In this document: piece after piece, positions 35,223 to 46,700 of the stretch
Layout: every line of letters starts with the position of its first letter
Numbering within the stretch: position 1 is the stretch's first letter
Assembly (NCBI GenBank): GCA_011319805.1
Contig: SJRY01000310.1
Location: 19,748-83,747 of the forward strand
Direction: 5' to 3'
DNA from: Macrocybe gigantea
Taxonomy: Eukaryota > Basidiomycota > Agaricomycetes > Agaricales > Callistosporiaceae
Length of the DNA: 64,000 nucleotides
Made by a program: the position numbers and the translations under genes
Notes under the pieces: model-generated
What the model was told of the DNA's origin: nothing
Databases searched by the model: none
What the model saw: only the letters and a program-made list of their open reading frames with translations

Positions 35223-37746
35223 AGTGTTCAAAACGAGTGTCATCACCTTTGATGTTGCTCAATATTTTCCTTCACTTAACCACCATATGTTAGTGAAGAT
35301 TCTTCAACACGGAGGCTTTGCATGACAAGTGTCAAAGTTCTTTGAATCGTATCTCGTTGGGCGTAAGACTTCCTATGCCTGGCGCAGCGCTACTTCTCCA
35401 GAGTTCGACGCCAACGTTGGAGTTGGTCAAGGCTCTGCTCTCTCTCCAGTATTGTCAGCGCTTTATTTAGCGCCGGTGCTGAAATTATATCAGAAAGCTG
35501 GTGACATGCCAGTTATCATGTCATTCGTCGATGATGGACTGATTATTGCTCAGTCCAAATCCATAGCAGACAATGTCCCGAAACTGCAGAGGGTGTACAC
35601 ACTTGTGCACAACCTCTTCACTGACTTCAGCCTTGTTGTAGAACACAACAAAACAGAACTACAGCATTTTTCGCGCAATAGTGCGGACCCTCGTCCGTCT
35701 ATTGACTTGGGATTTGCTCCGTTCACGGGCAATACCCCTCTTCGACCCAAGGATGTCTGGCGATACCTTGGCTTCTTCTTGGATGCGCGCCTCTCGTTTA
35801 AGGAGCACGTTCGTTTCTATGCCACAAAGGCCCTGACTATGGCCAGAGCCTTTCAGATGTTAGGCAACTCTGTCCGAGGCTTATCCCCTGAACAAAAGTG
35901 CATCCTCTACCTGTCATGCGCGCGTCCGATCGCAACGTATGGCTGTTTATTATGGAACTTCAATGGCATGCGTAACATCGCACTGTTGAAGCAATTACGC
36001 CAGATGCAGCGTAAAGCTTGCATTTGGATCAATGGACAGTTTCGCACCACTCCCGAGGGTGCGGCTGAGACGATGGCCTGTGTCGAACCTATCGGCGGGT
36101 TCATCAAAAGGCTGAAAGTCGGGTCCTCTGCCTGCCTCGCCAACTCCAATCTAAGACATGCTCTCAGATCAATCAGTATGCGTGCTTTATCTGAGGGCGA
36201 CCCATCTAAAGTGAGAAATCTCGCTGCTCTATCAGACAGGCAGCGATCTGCGCTCAAGTCCCCTCTCAAGGATCTGGTGGATCTGAAACCACCACTCTTT
36301 TTAACCATGGATTATTTTGCTGATGCAAATAACCCGGGCAGGTGGCTTGTCGACCAGTTTGGCAGTCGCTTTGAGATCCATAAGCTACTTGGCCGAGATG
36401 AGGACTTGGTGAAAGCTTATCGTGTATCACTGGATCAGACACTTGTTCAGTGTTCGGTCCAGCATGATTGCTCTTATGTGAGTAGTGACGGCTCCGTGCC
36501 CACAAAAGCAGAAGTGCCCTTCAAGCAGTCTGTTGCCGCTTCGTGTGTGTATCGTGAGGGCAGACTGGTTTCTGAAATTCGTCAACCGGTTGGTAAAGCA
36601 ACCAGCGACAATGCTGAGCTTATTGGATTGCGAATGGCGATCCAAAAGGCTATCGCACAAGATGGAGTCAATTCTGTCGTGTGTTTTTTGGACTCGATGA
36701 ATGCAATCAATCGCATCATCGATTGCAATCCTCACTCTGTGCAGTCGCATTCTATTGCACTGTGCAGATCTTTGAAAGCTTGGCTCTCAGAAACTGAGCA
36801 GCGCCGGATTGATTTCTGGCACGTCCCTTCTAAATGGAAGTGGACAATACAAGTCGAAGCTCACGAGTTTGCTCGGAGCCTCAACGTTCCCTTGGGGATT
36901 CGTCCCCTCTATACCACCGACGGCCTTCGAAAGGAGGCTGACGATGATATGCATAGCACTTGGTTCCAGAATTCTGGGAACAAGAAATATATTGGTGCTT
37001 CCATGTTTCGTTTTCATGAGGCAGGAAAGCCAAATTCCTATGAACGCCCCTCTCGGAAGAGAATGGGCTTCATGAAGCTTGTGACAGAGAATGGGCTTTA
37101 TGCTCACTGCGCACGACTTGCATGCGGCCACGCCCCAATCAATGCATATCGGGCATGGTTTAATTTCGTGGAGAGCGACTTATGCTCTTGCGGATGAGGG
37201 CCCGAAGACTCCGTCCATGTCATGACTCAGTGCCGCAACTGGCACAGGCCAACTGAACACCAGTTCGACGCATTTGTGCATCACTGGTTTATCAAGTACC
37301 TCGCATCCAACAAGGCGGCGGGAGCTTTTATCCCAGATCCAGGCAGCGGGTGACTGTCGCTCTGTAGTGGAGAGTGCCCGGGGCAACCTAGGCAATCTTA
37401 AAGCAGTAGGACCAGCGACCGAAGTGCTGATCGAGCACTATGTGAAGTGCAAACTTCGCGACAGCATCCGTTATAGGTCCTTTTGGACCTTTTACGTGGA
37501 ATTGACCACAACCGGCCCTTCGGGGCTGGGGGACGGTGCTCAAGCAAGTGAGTATGCATGAGCTCGGGTCTTTTAGCTCGAGCACGGGCACAAGAGAGCA
37601 GGGCATTGTAGCCCTCTATGTACTCTCCTTCAGTCTGGTTTGGATCGGACTCATTGTATTTATAGTAGGTACCGGTGTGTATTTACAAGCGGACTGCCAT
37701 CATGCACTGCTATATAAATTGTTGATTTAAAAAAAAAAAAAAAAAA
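35223..37746 (+). mobile_element. LINE M, 3' part from reverse transcriptase to poly(A)
   Basis: M starts at GTGTTCAAAACG in mid reverse transcriptase, directly at the clean 5' end of I, and runs to an 18-nt A run at 37729-37746. Its 3' UTR has AGGTCC-TTTT-GGACCT and the terminal block. The base after the A run is G of GAGCGAGCGAGTCAGC. This resembles GAGCAAGCAAGTCAGC just before G (19601-19616), so M may be the 3' end of the insertion whose 5' end is seen at G. Confidence 0.87.
35226..37353 (+). pseudogene. LINE M ORF2 C-terminal two thirds, two or more nonsense codons
   Basis: After TFDVAQYFPSLNH the frame meets TGA 35323-35325 (CGA in FARQVS elsewhere). It is then open for 622 codons (35329-37197) through GQGSALSPVLS, FVDDGL, RNase H (SSDGS, NAELIGL, FLDSMNAI) and up to DLCSCG, where a second CGA-to-TGA (37195-37197) falls inside the zinc motif. 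The remaining C terminus lies before TGA 37351-37353. This is one of the longest open blocks of the family in the window. Confidence 0.88.
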
Positions 37747-37948
37747 GAGCGAGCGAGTCAGCATGAGCGTGCGCCTGGGAGGCGTGCACTCAGGCAGGAG
37801 ACAGCAGGGTGAATATGCCCTCTATGTACATCCCTTCAGTCCGGTTCCTTTTGGACTAGTCATATTTATTGTAGGTACCAATGTGTATTTACAAGTAGAC
37901 TGCCATCGAGCACCGCTATATAAATTGTTGATTTAAAAAAAAAAAAAA
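37747..37948 (+). mobile_element. LINE 3' UTR tail L, probable continuation of F
   Basis: This 187-bp tail plus 15-nt A run lacks ORF2 sequence. It starts GAGCGAGCGAGTCAGC and ends with the family block (TAGGTACC, GTATTTACAAG, CTATATAAATTGTTGATTT). Its start matches the place where F was cut at 19618, so it is best read as the rest of F beyond an insertion. The A run is followed by G 37949, inside K. Confidence 0.7.
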
Positions 37949-39720
37949 GACTTACCAACTGGCTGACGAAGCTCAAACACTAGCCTGCCCTCACGATAAA
38001 CATGTGAGGTGGAAACAGACTGCCTCAGTAGCGCTTCTGCTTTCGTGGGCACAGAGCCATCACTACTCACATAAGAGCAATCAGGCTCAGCCACACACTT
38101 AGCGAGTGCTTGGTCGAGCGATGCACGATAAGCCTTGACCGAGTCCTCGTCTTGGCCAAGCAGCTTATGAGTCTCAAAGTGGCTGTCAAACTTGTCAACA
38201 AGCCGCCTGCCCGGGTTATTTGCATCAGCAAAATAAGCCGTGGTTAAGAAGAGTGGTGGTTTAAGGTCCACCAGATCCTTGAGTGGGGACTTGAGCGATG
38301 AACACTGTCTGTCCGATAAAGCAGCGAGATTTCTCACTTTAGATGGATCACCCCCAGCTGAGGTGGGTGTACTAATTGACCTGAGTGCATGTCTCAGATT
38401 GGAATTGGCAAGGCGGGCAGAGGACCCAACCTTCAGCCTTTTAATGAATCTGCCGATAGGTTCGACACAGGCCATTGTCTCAGCTGCACCCTCTGGAGTA
38501 GTGCAAAACTGTCCATTGATTCAAATGCAAGCTTTATGCTGCATTTGGCATAATTGTTTCAACAGTGTGATATTATGCATGCCATTGAAATTCCATAATA
38601 AGCAGTCATATGTTGCAATTGGTTGCGCACATGACAGGTAGAGGATGCATTTCTGTTGAGGGGATAAGCCTTGAACAGAGTTGCCCAACATTTGAAAGGC
38701 TCTGGCCATAGTCAGGGCCTTCATAGCATAGAAATGAACATGCTCCTTAAAAGAAAGGCACGTGTCCATGAAGAAACCAAGGTATCGCCAGACCTCCTTG
38801 GGTCGAAGGGGGGTATTGCCCATGAACGGAGCAAATCCCAAGTCAATAGACAGACGAGGGTCCATACTATTGCGTGGCAGGCACACTATCTTTGCTTAGC
38901 GTTCGATGCCAGACAGATAAGTCAAGCAGGGGAACGTCCAATACAAGTGACAGCAGAGCATGGTCCGATGTCAACTTGAGCACATCAAGAATGCGAGGAT
39001 GACAATCCACACTATCAATGGGGATGAACATCAAATCAATAACCAAGGGCCGGAGCTCGGGGTTATGTGAAATGAACGTCGGCCCAGGGTTACTGGATTC
39101 CGACCATTCTAGACCGAGATCAAGAGCTGCATTACACAGCATCTCTCCTCGAGAACGCTGCGAATTATAAACTCCATCCCAGAGTTCATAATGACAATTG
39201 AAGTCCCCTCCAAGGTAAATCAAGTTGGGGAAATCGGGATGCTCCGCACAATCATGCAGGAGACGGATGGCACTAGTGTCCACATCAGAATAGGCATTAG
39301 CGAGAAAGAGAGGCTCGCCAGGGGTGGCAAAGCTAACAATCATAAGATCGCGACTATCAACTAGGTCACGACGAAGGGATGGATGCAGGTGACGAAGCCT
39401 GTTATGTACATAGGCCATAACCCGAGGAGGATCCTCGAGAGATGATCAGCGGACAATGCAGGTCCAGTCTGGATGAGTGGGACCACCAATTACTACCTCA
39501 CCCTCAACATTGTGGGCAGACAGAGCGTGTCTTATGAGATTCCAAGCAGGTTCTTGGAAAAACAGAATATCATAATCCCTCCCGAGAGTAGAGAGGAGCA
39601 TGTCCATGTGTACATATTTTCTATTTACATTTTGAGAGAAAATACGAAAAGAAGAAATCAATGAGCGTCCCCTTGAACCGGGACCACAGCCGAGGCTGCA
39701 CTACCTGAGGAGACACTCAT
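37949..39720 (-). pseudogene. LINE K ORF2, endonuclease joined to RT tail by internal deletion
   Basis: ORF2 begins at the ATGA overlap (39717-39720). The endonuclease spans 38867-39661 with TGA at 39446 (CGA elsewhere, as in H). After the deletion near 38878, the rest covers FAPFMGNTPLRPKEVWRYLGFF to the linker and the first RNase H residues (SSDGS), with a stop after HKACI near 38521. Without RT motifs A to C this copy could never have been active in its present form. Confidence 0.86.
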
Positions 39721-41582
39721 GATGCGTCGGCCTCCACATTACGCTGCGGGGAGGCATTAGGATGATTGTTACCTGATCGTTTGCAATCACGTACCAGCTT
39801 GTAGTGTTCCTTGATCCAATCTGGATCAAAGCGATTTTTCCAGAAGGGACACTTCCGGTCGTCAGTGGAGTGGTCTCGGCTGCAGCTGAGATACTTGGGA
39901 GGATGAGGACAGGGCTGGCCTGCAGGCGTAGCCTCACGAGGAGGGTTGGCCTTGGGTCGTGCCTTACAGCAGGATGCCAGGGTGTGGTGATGTTCTTTTC
40001 TGTGGGATTCCCCACAGAGCGGACAGTGAAGGGACTGCTGGTTACACTTAAGAGCTGAGTGCCCCCAGCGCCAACAATGTTCGCAGAGAGGAACTCCCGG
40101 TGAAGAAAGAGCAGCCTTGAATTGGCAACGCCAGTTCCTGACCATGACGGTGCAATTGTCCAGAGCTTTAACGTTCTGGCCAGTTGACGTGTCTTCGATG
40201 TTGAACCAGACGGTTGCAGTATCGGAATTTTTAGAGTTGCGCATAACACGCGGAACTCCAATGAGAGTAATGAGATCTGAGAAAGAAGAATCTCGGAGAA
40301 TCTCATAAGCTTGTCGAGCAGTGATAATACTGCCATCGGCGTTGAAGTAGGGTACGTCGAGCAGTTTCAAATAGGAAACGCTCGTCGGAATAGCTAGCTC
40401 GACAGTAGAACCTGCCAGAGCACAGTGGAGAGCAGCCTCGCGCAAAATGCTGAGGTCCTTCAGAGAAGCCACCCTCGTCATCAAGCAGGAGAATGAGGAG
40501 GCGGAGTGATCCTGGATGGATTTGCAGCGAATCCAGGACTTGCCAGTAGTCAACGCCCTATTAAGGGCATTCAGGAGAGCTCCAGCGGCAACGGAGTCAT
40601 TGTCACCTGGGAAAGAGTAACTGACCCGGACATTACGCCGGGACGGTCCATGAGAGGTGGACTTCACCTTCTTCTTGGGCGGTCCCGATGGCTCCCTGGT
40701 TGCTTCCTTTTGCAAGGAGACAATCTTCTCAGCAGGAAGGTGTGGAAAGGTTTTTGCCAGGGCTACAATAGCCTCGGTGGGAGTATTGGCCAGTTGGGCC
40801 AAGGCTTGCACATAAGAGCGCTTGCCGGAAGATGGGCGAGTAGCCCTATTGACCGGAGGGGCAGGTCCACGTCCAGGGGTCCAGGAACGAGATCGTGCAC
40901 GAGGGGGTGGAGGAGGGTGGTTCAGGTTCTGAGCTGGTCTCGGAGGGGGAGCGCCCTGATTCGAACAAGAGTCCTCTGGTCGCACAGTACCAGAAGGAGA
41001 GTGGTGAGTGGCAGGGTTGGCGAAGCGGGTCAACTTCCTGCAAGAGGGGAGGTGCGCGTTCACAATACTCTGCAAGCGCGCACCGAGTTGATGCTGAGGT
41101 CCCTCCAATGTAGGGACAGAAAACATGTTAACATCGCCAGCAGTGGTGACCAGGGCCGCAATACCCTCAGCGATGGCAAACTGGTAGCCCACCAGAATGG
41201 AGACAGAGGCTTTGCCGACCTTAAGGATCCAATCCTTGAGGGCAGCGAGGGACTCAGTAGTGGCCTTCGCTTCACTGTGAAGGAACCGATGCCCTTCTGG
41301 AAAGATCGCTATCCTGATGGAATTGTCATTGTAAGCTGCCTCAGTGGACAGCATCGACGGAGAGGGGGGCACAGTGGGTTCAGCAGACCCGCCAGTGTTA
41401 GAAGGGCCAGTGTCGTCAGTGTCCATAAGGCTGTCGCCGCCTTGAAAGAGGAGGCTCCTATCTCCAGAGCGAGCTGGGGGTGGAGCAGAGGATCAAGAAG
41501 GACCAGAGGGGGTCCGACCCAGGTGGGGATTTAGCGGTGGAGGTCCACCGCCACCGACAATATTGAGCGGATCATCGCTCAT
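39717..41582 (-). pseudogene. LINE K ORF1 (gag-like), single nonsense codon at position 30
   Basis: The frame is continuous for 621 codons from MSDDPLNIVGG at 41582 to TGA at 39717. The only break is TGA at codon 30 (complement of 41493-41495) where other copies have CGA. From MDTDDTGPSN on, 569 codons are open. All three zinc knuckles are intact (CEHCWRWGHSALKC, CPLCGESHRKEHH, CSRDHSTDDRKC). A downstream ATG at 41426 could in principle start a shortened protein lacking the Pro/Gly-rich N terminus. S (53686) has the same codon-30 stop. Confidence 0.9.
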
Positions 41583-41778
41583 CGAAAAACTCTAATAAAT
41601 CGGTGGATTTTCAGCCGATTTTCGCGATTTTAAGAACAGGGAGTGCTCAAGGATATAGGTATCCGGATCTGCAACCTGATCAAAGATCGTCCCAAGTGTC
41701 GTCACCATAGAACGAGGAGTGTGATTTGTGAGAGTTGTTTACAGTTGTTTACAAGTGGGGGTTGTGGAAAGAGAAGCG

Positions 41779-41948
41779 TATAGTAGCTCTACCACTGAGC
41801 TATCAGACCTGATGAATCAACTTAGAAGTTGTATCTACAACCACCTCATCCTATATACCTTCACTCTGAGACACTATTTGGTCTAGGTTCTTCGGTATCT
41901 TTAATATTAGTGGAGACAACAATGTGCCTGAATACACACAATCTAACA
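41779..41948 (-). mobile_element. Right half of a 227-bp LTR-like insert with tRNA-like gene
   Basis: This is the only stretch between K and P that is not LINE. It ends in CAATCTAACA at 41948, followed by AGAAC (41949-41953), the 5-bp duplicate of AGAAC at 56899-56903. Together with 56904-56978 it makes a 227-bp insert with TGTTA...TAACA ends. TATATACC near 41853 is a possible TATA box for plus-strand transcription. The ends and 5-bp duplication match a solo LTR or a miniature LTR element. The first 18 bases adjoin LINE K: 3 extra bases (41779-41781), then the 15-bp LINE target duplication (41782-41796). Confidence 0.72.
41782..41809 (-). tRNA. 5' part of a split tRNA-like gene (A box)
   Basis: On the minus strand the sequence reads GGTCTGA (acceptor), TA, then D arm GCTC-AGTGGTA-GAGC, containing an A box of the TRGCNNAGTGG type. 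It continues into the anticodon arm only in the other half at 56920-56978, beyond the LINE insertion. The 15 bases 41782-41796 are the duplicated target. Joined on paper with the other half, the cloverleaf has 72-73 positions with one acceptor mismatch and one wobble pair. Confidence 0.6.
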
Positions 41949-43335
41949 AGAACCTGCTTGGAACCTGCTAAGACAAGCCCTGTTAGTGCATAACACTGAT
42001 GGTGAGCCAGTCATTGGAGATCCCAGTCACCCTGACTGGACTTGTATCATCTGCCGCTCATCATATGAGGATCCGCCTTGTGTGATGGCATATGTTCACA
42101 ACCGCTTATGCCAGTTGCGCCCTTCCCTTAAACGCGAGCTCATTGATAGTCGCGACTTGATGATAATTAGCTTTTCCACTCTGGGAGAGCCTTTGTTCCT
42201 CACAAATGCCTACTCTGATGCAGACGGAAGCACTATTCACTTGCTGCATGATTGTGTGGAACGTTCTGACTTTTCCAACCTAACTTATTTGGAGAGGGAT
42301 TTCAACTGTCACTATGAACTCTGGAATGGAGTGCACATCTCACAGCATACACGAGGAGAGATGCTGTGCAATGCAGCACTTGACCTTGGTCTTGACTGGT
42401 TGGAGCCATCTAATCATGGCCTGACCTTTATTTCACATAACCCGGAGCTGCAGCCCTCGGTTATTGATTTGATGTTCACCCCTGTCAATGTGATTGGGAT
42501 GACACCAGTCATTCGTGACGATCTGAGATTGATGTCAGACCATTCTCCACTATCGCTCTTCTTAGACATCCCATTGCTGGACCTCTCTGATCCACGCCAG
42601 ACTCTCCCAAAAGACAGCATGCCTGAGTTTATCTCTGACATTGCTGGTGATCTGCTCGGTATAAACTTGGTGCCAATTGAGTCATCAGATGATTTAGAAA
42701 GCATCCTCCAGACTCTCTCCAGATCAGTTGACCATGCTTGGAACCTTCATTCTAAGGAGTGCAAGCTATCGAAGCAGAGCAAAGGCCAGTGGAATCAGCA
42801 TTGTTCTGAAACTTTGGACACCTTCAGGCAGACCTGGTCTGAAGGGGATCATCACATCTGGTGCTGAACTATTAAAGATGCTAAACGCACCTTCTTTGAT
42901 CAGTGAATTAAGGAAGTTGGTGAAAAGTTGCGACGGCCATGGAATCTAGCTGCATGGACAAAGCAAAGGCTGCTTCTGGCCTACAAGGCTATCTCCTTTC
43001 GGGGGCAATCTTGCAATTCTATTGAGTCGCTTTGGGATGTGCTCGACAAATGTTATAATGCTGCATCTGACAGACCAGTTGATTTGGCTAAGCTCGATGA
43101 ACTCGAGCCTCATTCAATTCGGGACTGGGTCCCGTTTTCTGCTGCAGAACTCTGAGAGTCCTTGGAGCTATGCAGCAATACCTCTGCTCCAGGACCAGAC
43201 CATCTGTCCTTGGGCCATGTTAAGCAGCTGGTGAAATTCCCTTACTTGGCTAATTTCATCTTGAACATTGCTAATGCATGTTTGGAACTGAGCCACTGGC
43301 CCTCCTACTTCAAGCAGAGCTTGTTGGTGATAATT

Positions 43336-43337
<2 letters not shown>
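41949..43337 (+). pseudogene. LINE P part 1, diverged ORF2 (endonuclease and N-terminal RT)
   Basis: P is a diverged family member with many substitutions, starting at the AACCTGCTTGGAA (QEPAWN-like) endonuclease residues. The block 41986-42867 is open and includes YVHNRL, the SDHSPL motif and IDLMFTP, but GGDFNC has become ERDFNC, altering the catalytic GDFN glycine. TGA occurs at 42865-42867 and 43153-43155, both at CGA sites of sister copies, and another stop lies at 42904. It ends at GTTGGTGATAATTCC (43323-43337), where J is inserted, and resumes at 49706. Confidence 0.85.
43323..43337 (+). repeat. Target-site duplication of J, left copy
   Basis: GTTGGTGATAATTCC, 15 bp, is identical to 49706-49720 on the other side of J. 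The reading frame of P resumes across the pair (SLLVII then LVIIPKPGK), confirming that J interrupted P. Confidence 0.95.
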
Positions 43338-43373
<36 letters not shown>

Positions 43374-43741
43374 ACAATTTATATAGCGGTGCACGGTGGC
43401 AGTCCGCTTGTAAATACACCAAGGTACCTACTATAAATACGACTAGTCCGAGGCAAACCAGACTGAAGGGAGATACATAGAGGGCTGCACTGCCCTGTTC
43501 TCTCATGCCCGCGCTCGAGCTATGGGACTCGAGCTCATGCATACTCACTCACTCGAGCACTGTCCCCCAACCCCAGAGGGCCGGCTGTGGTCAATTCCAC
43601 ATAAAAGGTCCAAAAGGACCTATAACAATGCTGTTGCAGAGTTTGCGATTCGCATACCGCTTGGTCAGTGCTTCGGTCACTGACCCAACTGTTTTAAGAT
43701 TGTCCAGGTTGCCCCGGACGATCTCCGCTACAGAACGGCAG

Positions 43742-46700
43742 TCACCCGCTGCCTGGATCCGGAATGAAAGCACCTGCAGCCTTATTAGATGTCAGGTACT
43801 TAATGAACCAGTGACGCACAAAGGCGTCAAACTGGCGTTCGGTTGGTCTGTGCCAGTTACGGCACTGAGTCATGACATGGACGGAGTCCTCAGCCCCTCG
43901 TCCGCAAGAGCATAAATCGCTCTCGACAAAATTAAACCGTGCCCGATACGCATTGATTGGAGCATGGCCGCATGCAAGACGTGAGCAGCGAGCGTAAAGC
44001 TCATTATCTGTCACTAACTTCATGAAGCCCATTCTCTTCCGAGAGGGGCGTTCATAGGAATTTGGTTTTCCTGCTTCGTAAAAACGAAAAGTGGAAGCAC
44101 CAATATATTTCTTGTTCCCAGAATTCTGGAACCAAGTGCTATGCATATCATCGTCTGCCTCCCTTCGAAGGCCATCGGTGGTATAAAGGGGATGAAGCCC
44201 CAGAGGAACGTTCAGGCTTCGAGCGAACTCGTGAGCCTCGACTTGTATTGCCCACTTCCATTTGGAAGGGACGTGCCAGAATTCAATCCGGCGCTGCTCG
44301 GACTCTGAGAGACAAGCTTTCAATGATCTACAAAGTGCAATAGAATGCGACTGCACAGAGTGGGGATTGCAATCGATGATGCAATTAATCGCATTCATCG
44401 AATCCAGAAAGCACACGATGGAGTCAACTCCATCTTGTGTGATAGCCTTTTGGATTGCCATTCGCAATCCAATAAGCTCGGCATCATCGCTCGTTGATTT
44501 GCCAACAGGCTGACGAATTTCGAACACCAGCCTGCCCTCGCGATAAACACGCGAAGCTGACACAGACTGCTTAAATGGCACTTCTGCTTTCGCAGGCACG
44601 GAGCCATCACTACTCACATAAGAGCAATCATGCTGGGTCGAACACTGGGTAAGTGTTTGATCCAGCGATGCACGATAAGCCTTGACCGAGTCCTCGTCTC
44701 GGCCAAGTAACTTATGAATCTCAAAGCGACTGTCAAACTCATCGACAAGCCGCCTGCCCGGGTTATTTGCATCCGCAAAATAATCCGTGGTTAAAAAGAG
44801 TGGTGGTTTCAGATCCACCAAATCCTTGAGTGGGGACTTAAGCGCAGAACGCTGTCTGTCTGACAAAGAAGCGAGATTTCTCACTTTGGATGGGTCGCCC
44901 CCAGACGAGGCGGGCGTACTAATTGACCTGAGAGCATGCCTCAGATTGGAATTGGCAAGGCGGGCAGAGGACCCGACCTTCAGCCTTTGGATGAACCCGC
45001 CGATGGGTTCGACGCAGGCCATTGTCTCAGCCGCACCCTCGGGAGTAGTGCGAAACTGTCCATTGATCCAGATGCAAGCTTTACGCTGCATCTGGCGTAG
45101 TTGTTTCAACAGTGCGACATTATGCATGCCATTGAAGTTCCATAATAAACAGCCGTACGTTGCGATGGGACACGCGCACGACAAGTAGAGAATGCGTTTC
45201 TGCTGAGGGGATAAGCCCCGAACAGAATTGCCCAACATCTGAAAGGCTCTGGCAGTAGTCAAGGCCTTCGTAGCATAGAATCGAACATGCTCCTTAAAAG
45301 AGAGGCGCGCGTCCAAAAAGAAACCAAGGTATCGCCAGACATCCTTGGGTCGAAGCGGGGTATTGCCTGTAAATGGAGCAAAGCCCAAGTCAATAACGGA
45401 CGAAGGTCCATACTATTGCGCGAAAAGTGCTGTAGTTCAGTCTTGTTGTGTTCTACAACAAGGCCGAAGTCAGTGAAGAGGTTATGCACAGAGGCATAAG
45501 CCCTCTGCAGTTTCGGAACATTGTCCGATGTGGATCTGGACTGAGCGATGATCAGTCCGTCATCGACGAATGACATGATTACTGGCATATCACCAGCTTT
45601 CTGGTAGAGTTTCAGTACCGGTGCCAAGTAAAGCACTGACAATACTGGGGAGAGTGCAGAGCCTTGACCAACTCCCACGTCAGCCTCGAACTCTGGAGAG
45701 ATGGCACTACGCCAGGCATAAGAAGTTTTGCGCCCAACGAGGTATGATTCAAAGAACTTTGACACCTGTGGTGCAAAGCCTCCGTGTTGAAGAATCTTCA
45801 CCAACATACGATGGTTGAGTGAAGGAAAATACTGAGCGACATCGAAAGCGATGACACTCGTTTTAAATCCCTTAGACCACCCCTGACGGATAATATGGGT
45901 AAGGAAGACCCCAGCATCCTCAGTTGAGTTCTGACGGATGCCGCCGAACTGCTTCGGATCGAAGACAGCAAATTTCATCGCTTCGTACTGCATACGTCAC
46001 GCTAGCATCTTCTCGACGAGCTTGCCGAGGGTATTCAAAAGCACAATCGGATGAAAGGCTTTCGGGGTATCATATGCAGGTTTGCCAGGTTTCGGAATGA
46101 TCACTGACAAACTCTGCTTGAAGTAAGAGGGCCAGTGCCCCAAATCCAGACATGCGTTTGCAATGTTCAAGATGAATGCAGCTATGTGAGGAAATTTCAC
46201 CAGCTGTTTGATGTGGCTCCACGACAGATGGTCTGGTCCTGGTGCAGACGTATTGCTACAGGGCTCTAAGGACTCTCGGAGCTCGGCAGCAGAGAACGGG
46301 ACCCAGTCCCGTACTGGATGCGCTTCAAGATCATTGAGGCGATCCAAATTAACTGTGCGATCAGATGCAGCATTATAAGACTTATCAAGCGCATTCCAAA
46401 GCGCTTCGATAGAATTACAAGGCTGTCCCTGGAACGAGATAGCTTCATAGTCAGGTAGGGGTCTCTGCTTTGTCCATGCAGCTAAATCCCATGGACGACG
46501 AGACTTTTCTGCAACCTCCCTGATCCGTTGATCAAAGAAGGCGCGCTTAGCATCTTTGACAGCTCGCCGCCAGATGCAATGATCTCTTTCAGACCGGGTT
46601 TGTCTGAAAGTATCAAGAGTCTCAGAGCAGTGTTGGTTCCACCAACCCTTGCTCCGTTTTGAGAGCTTGCATTCCCTAGAATGGAGATTCCAAGCTCGAT

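Larger units (their letters stand above)
37949..41778 (-). mobile_element. LINE copy K, 5'-complete, internally deleted, 3' end lost
   Basis: On the minus strand K starts at the family terminus CGCTTCTCTTTCC (41778). It carries ORF1 and the ORF2 endonuclease, then jumps at about 38878 from KDSVP to NSMDPRLSIDLG, deleting most of the reverse transcriptase including the FVDD motif. It continues to QPVGKS in RNase H, where L cuts it. Its 5' flank is a tRNA-like gene inside an LTR-like insert. The same 15-bp target, AGTAGCTCTACCACT on the plus strand, also flanks the 3' end of N at 56964-56978. Confidence 0.88.

Noticed and set aside
40506..41534. Open frame of 342 codons opposite K ORF1, with similar antisense frames at 27592-28332, 34154-34978 and 48637-49113
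   Set aside because: These are mirror frames of the GC-rich, stop-poor ORF1. They follow the sense codon pattern, carry no recognisable domain and lie inside a clear gag-like gene.
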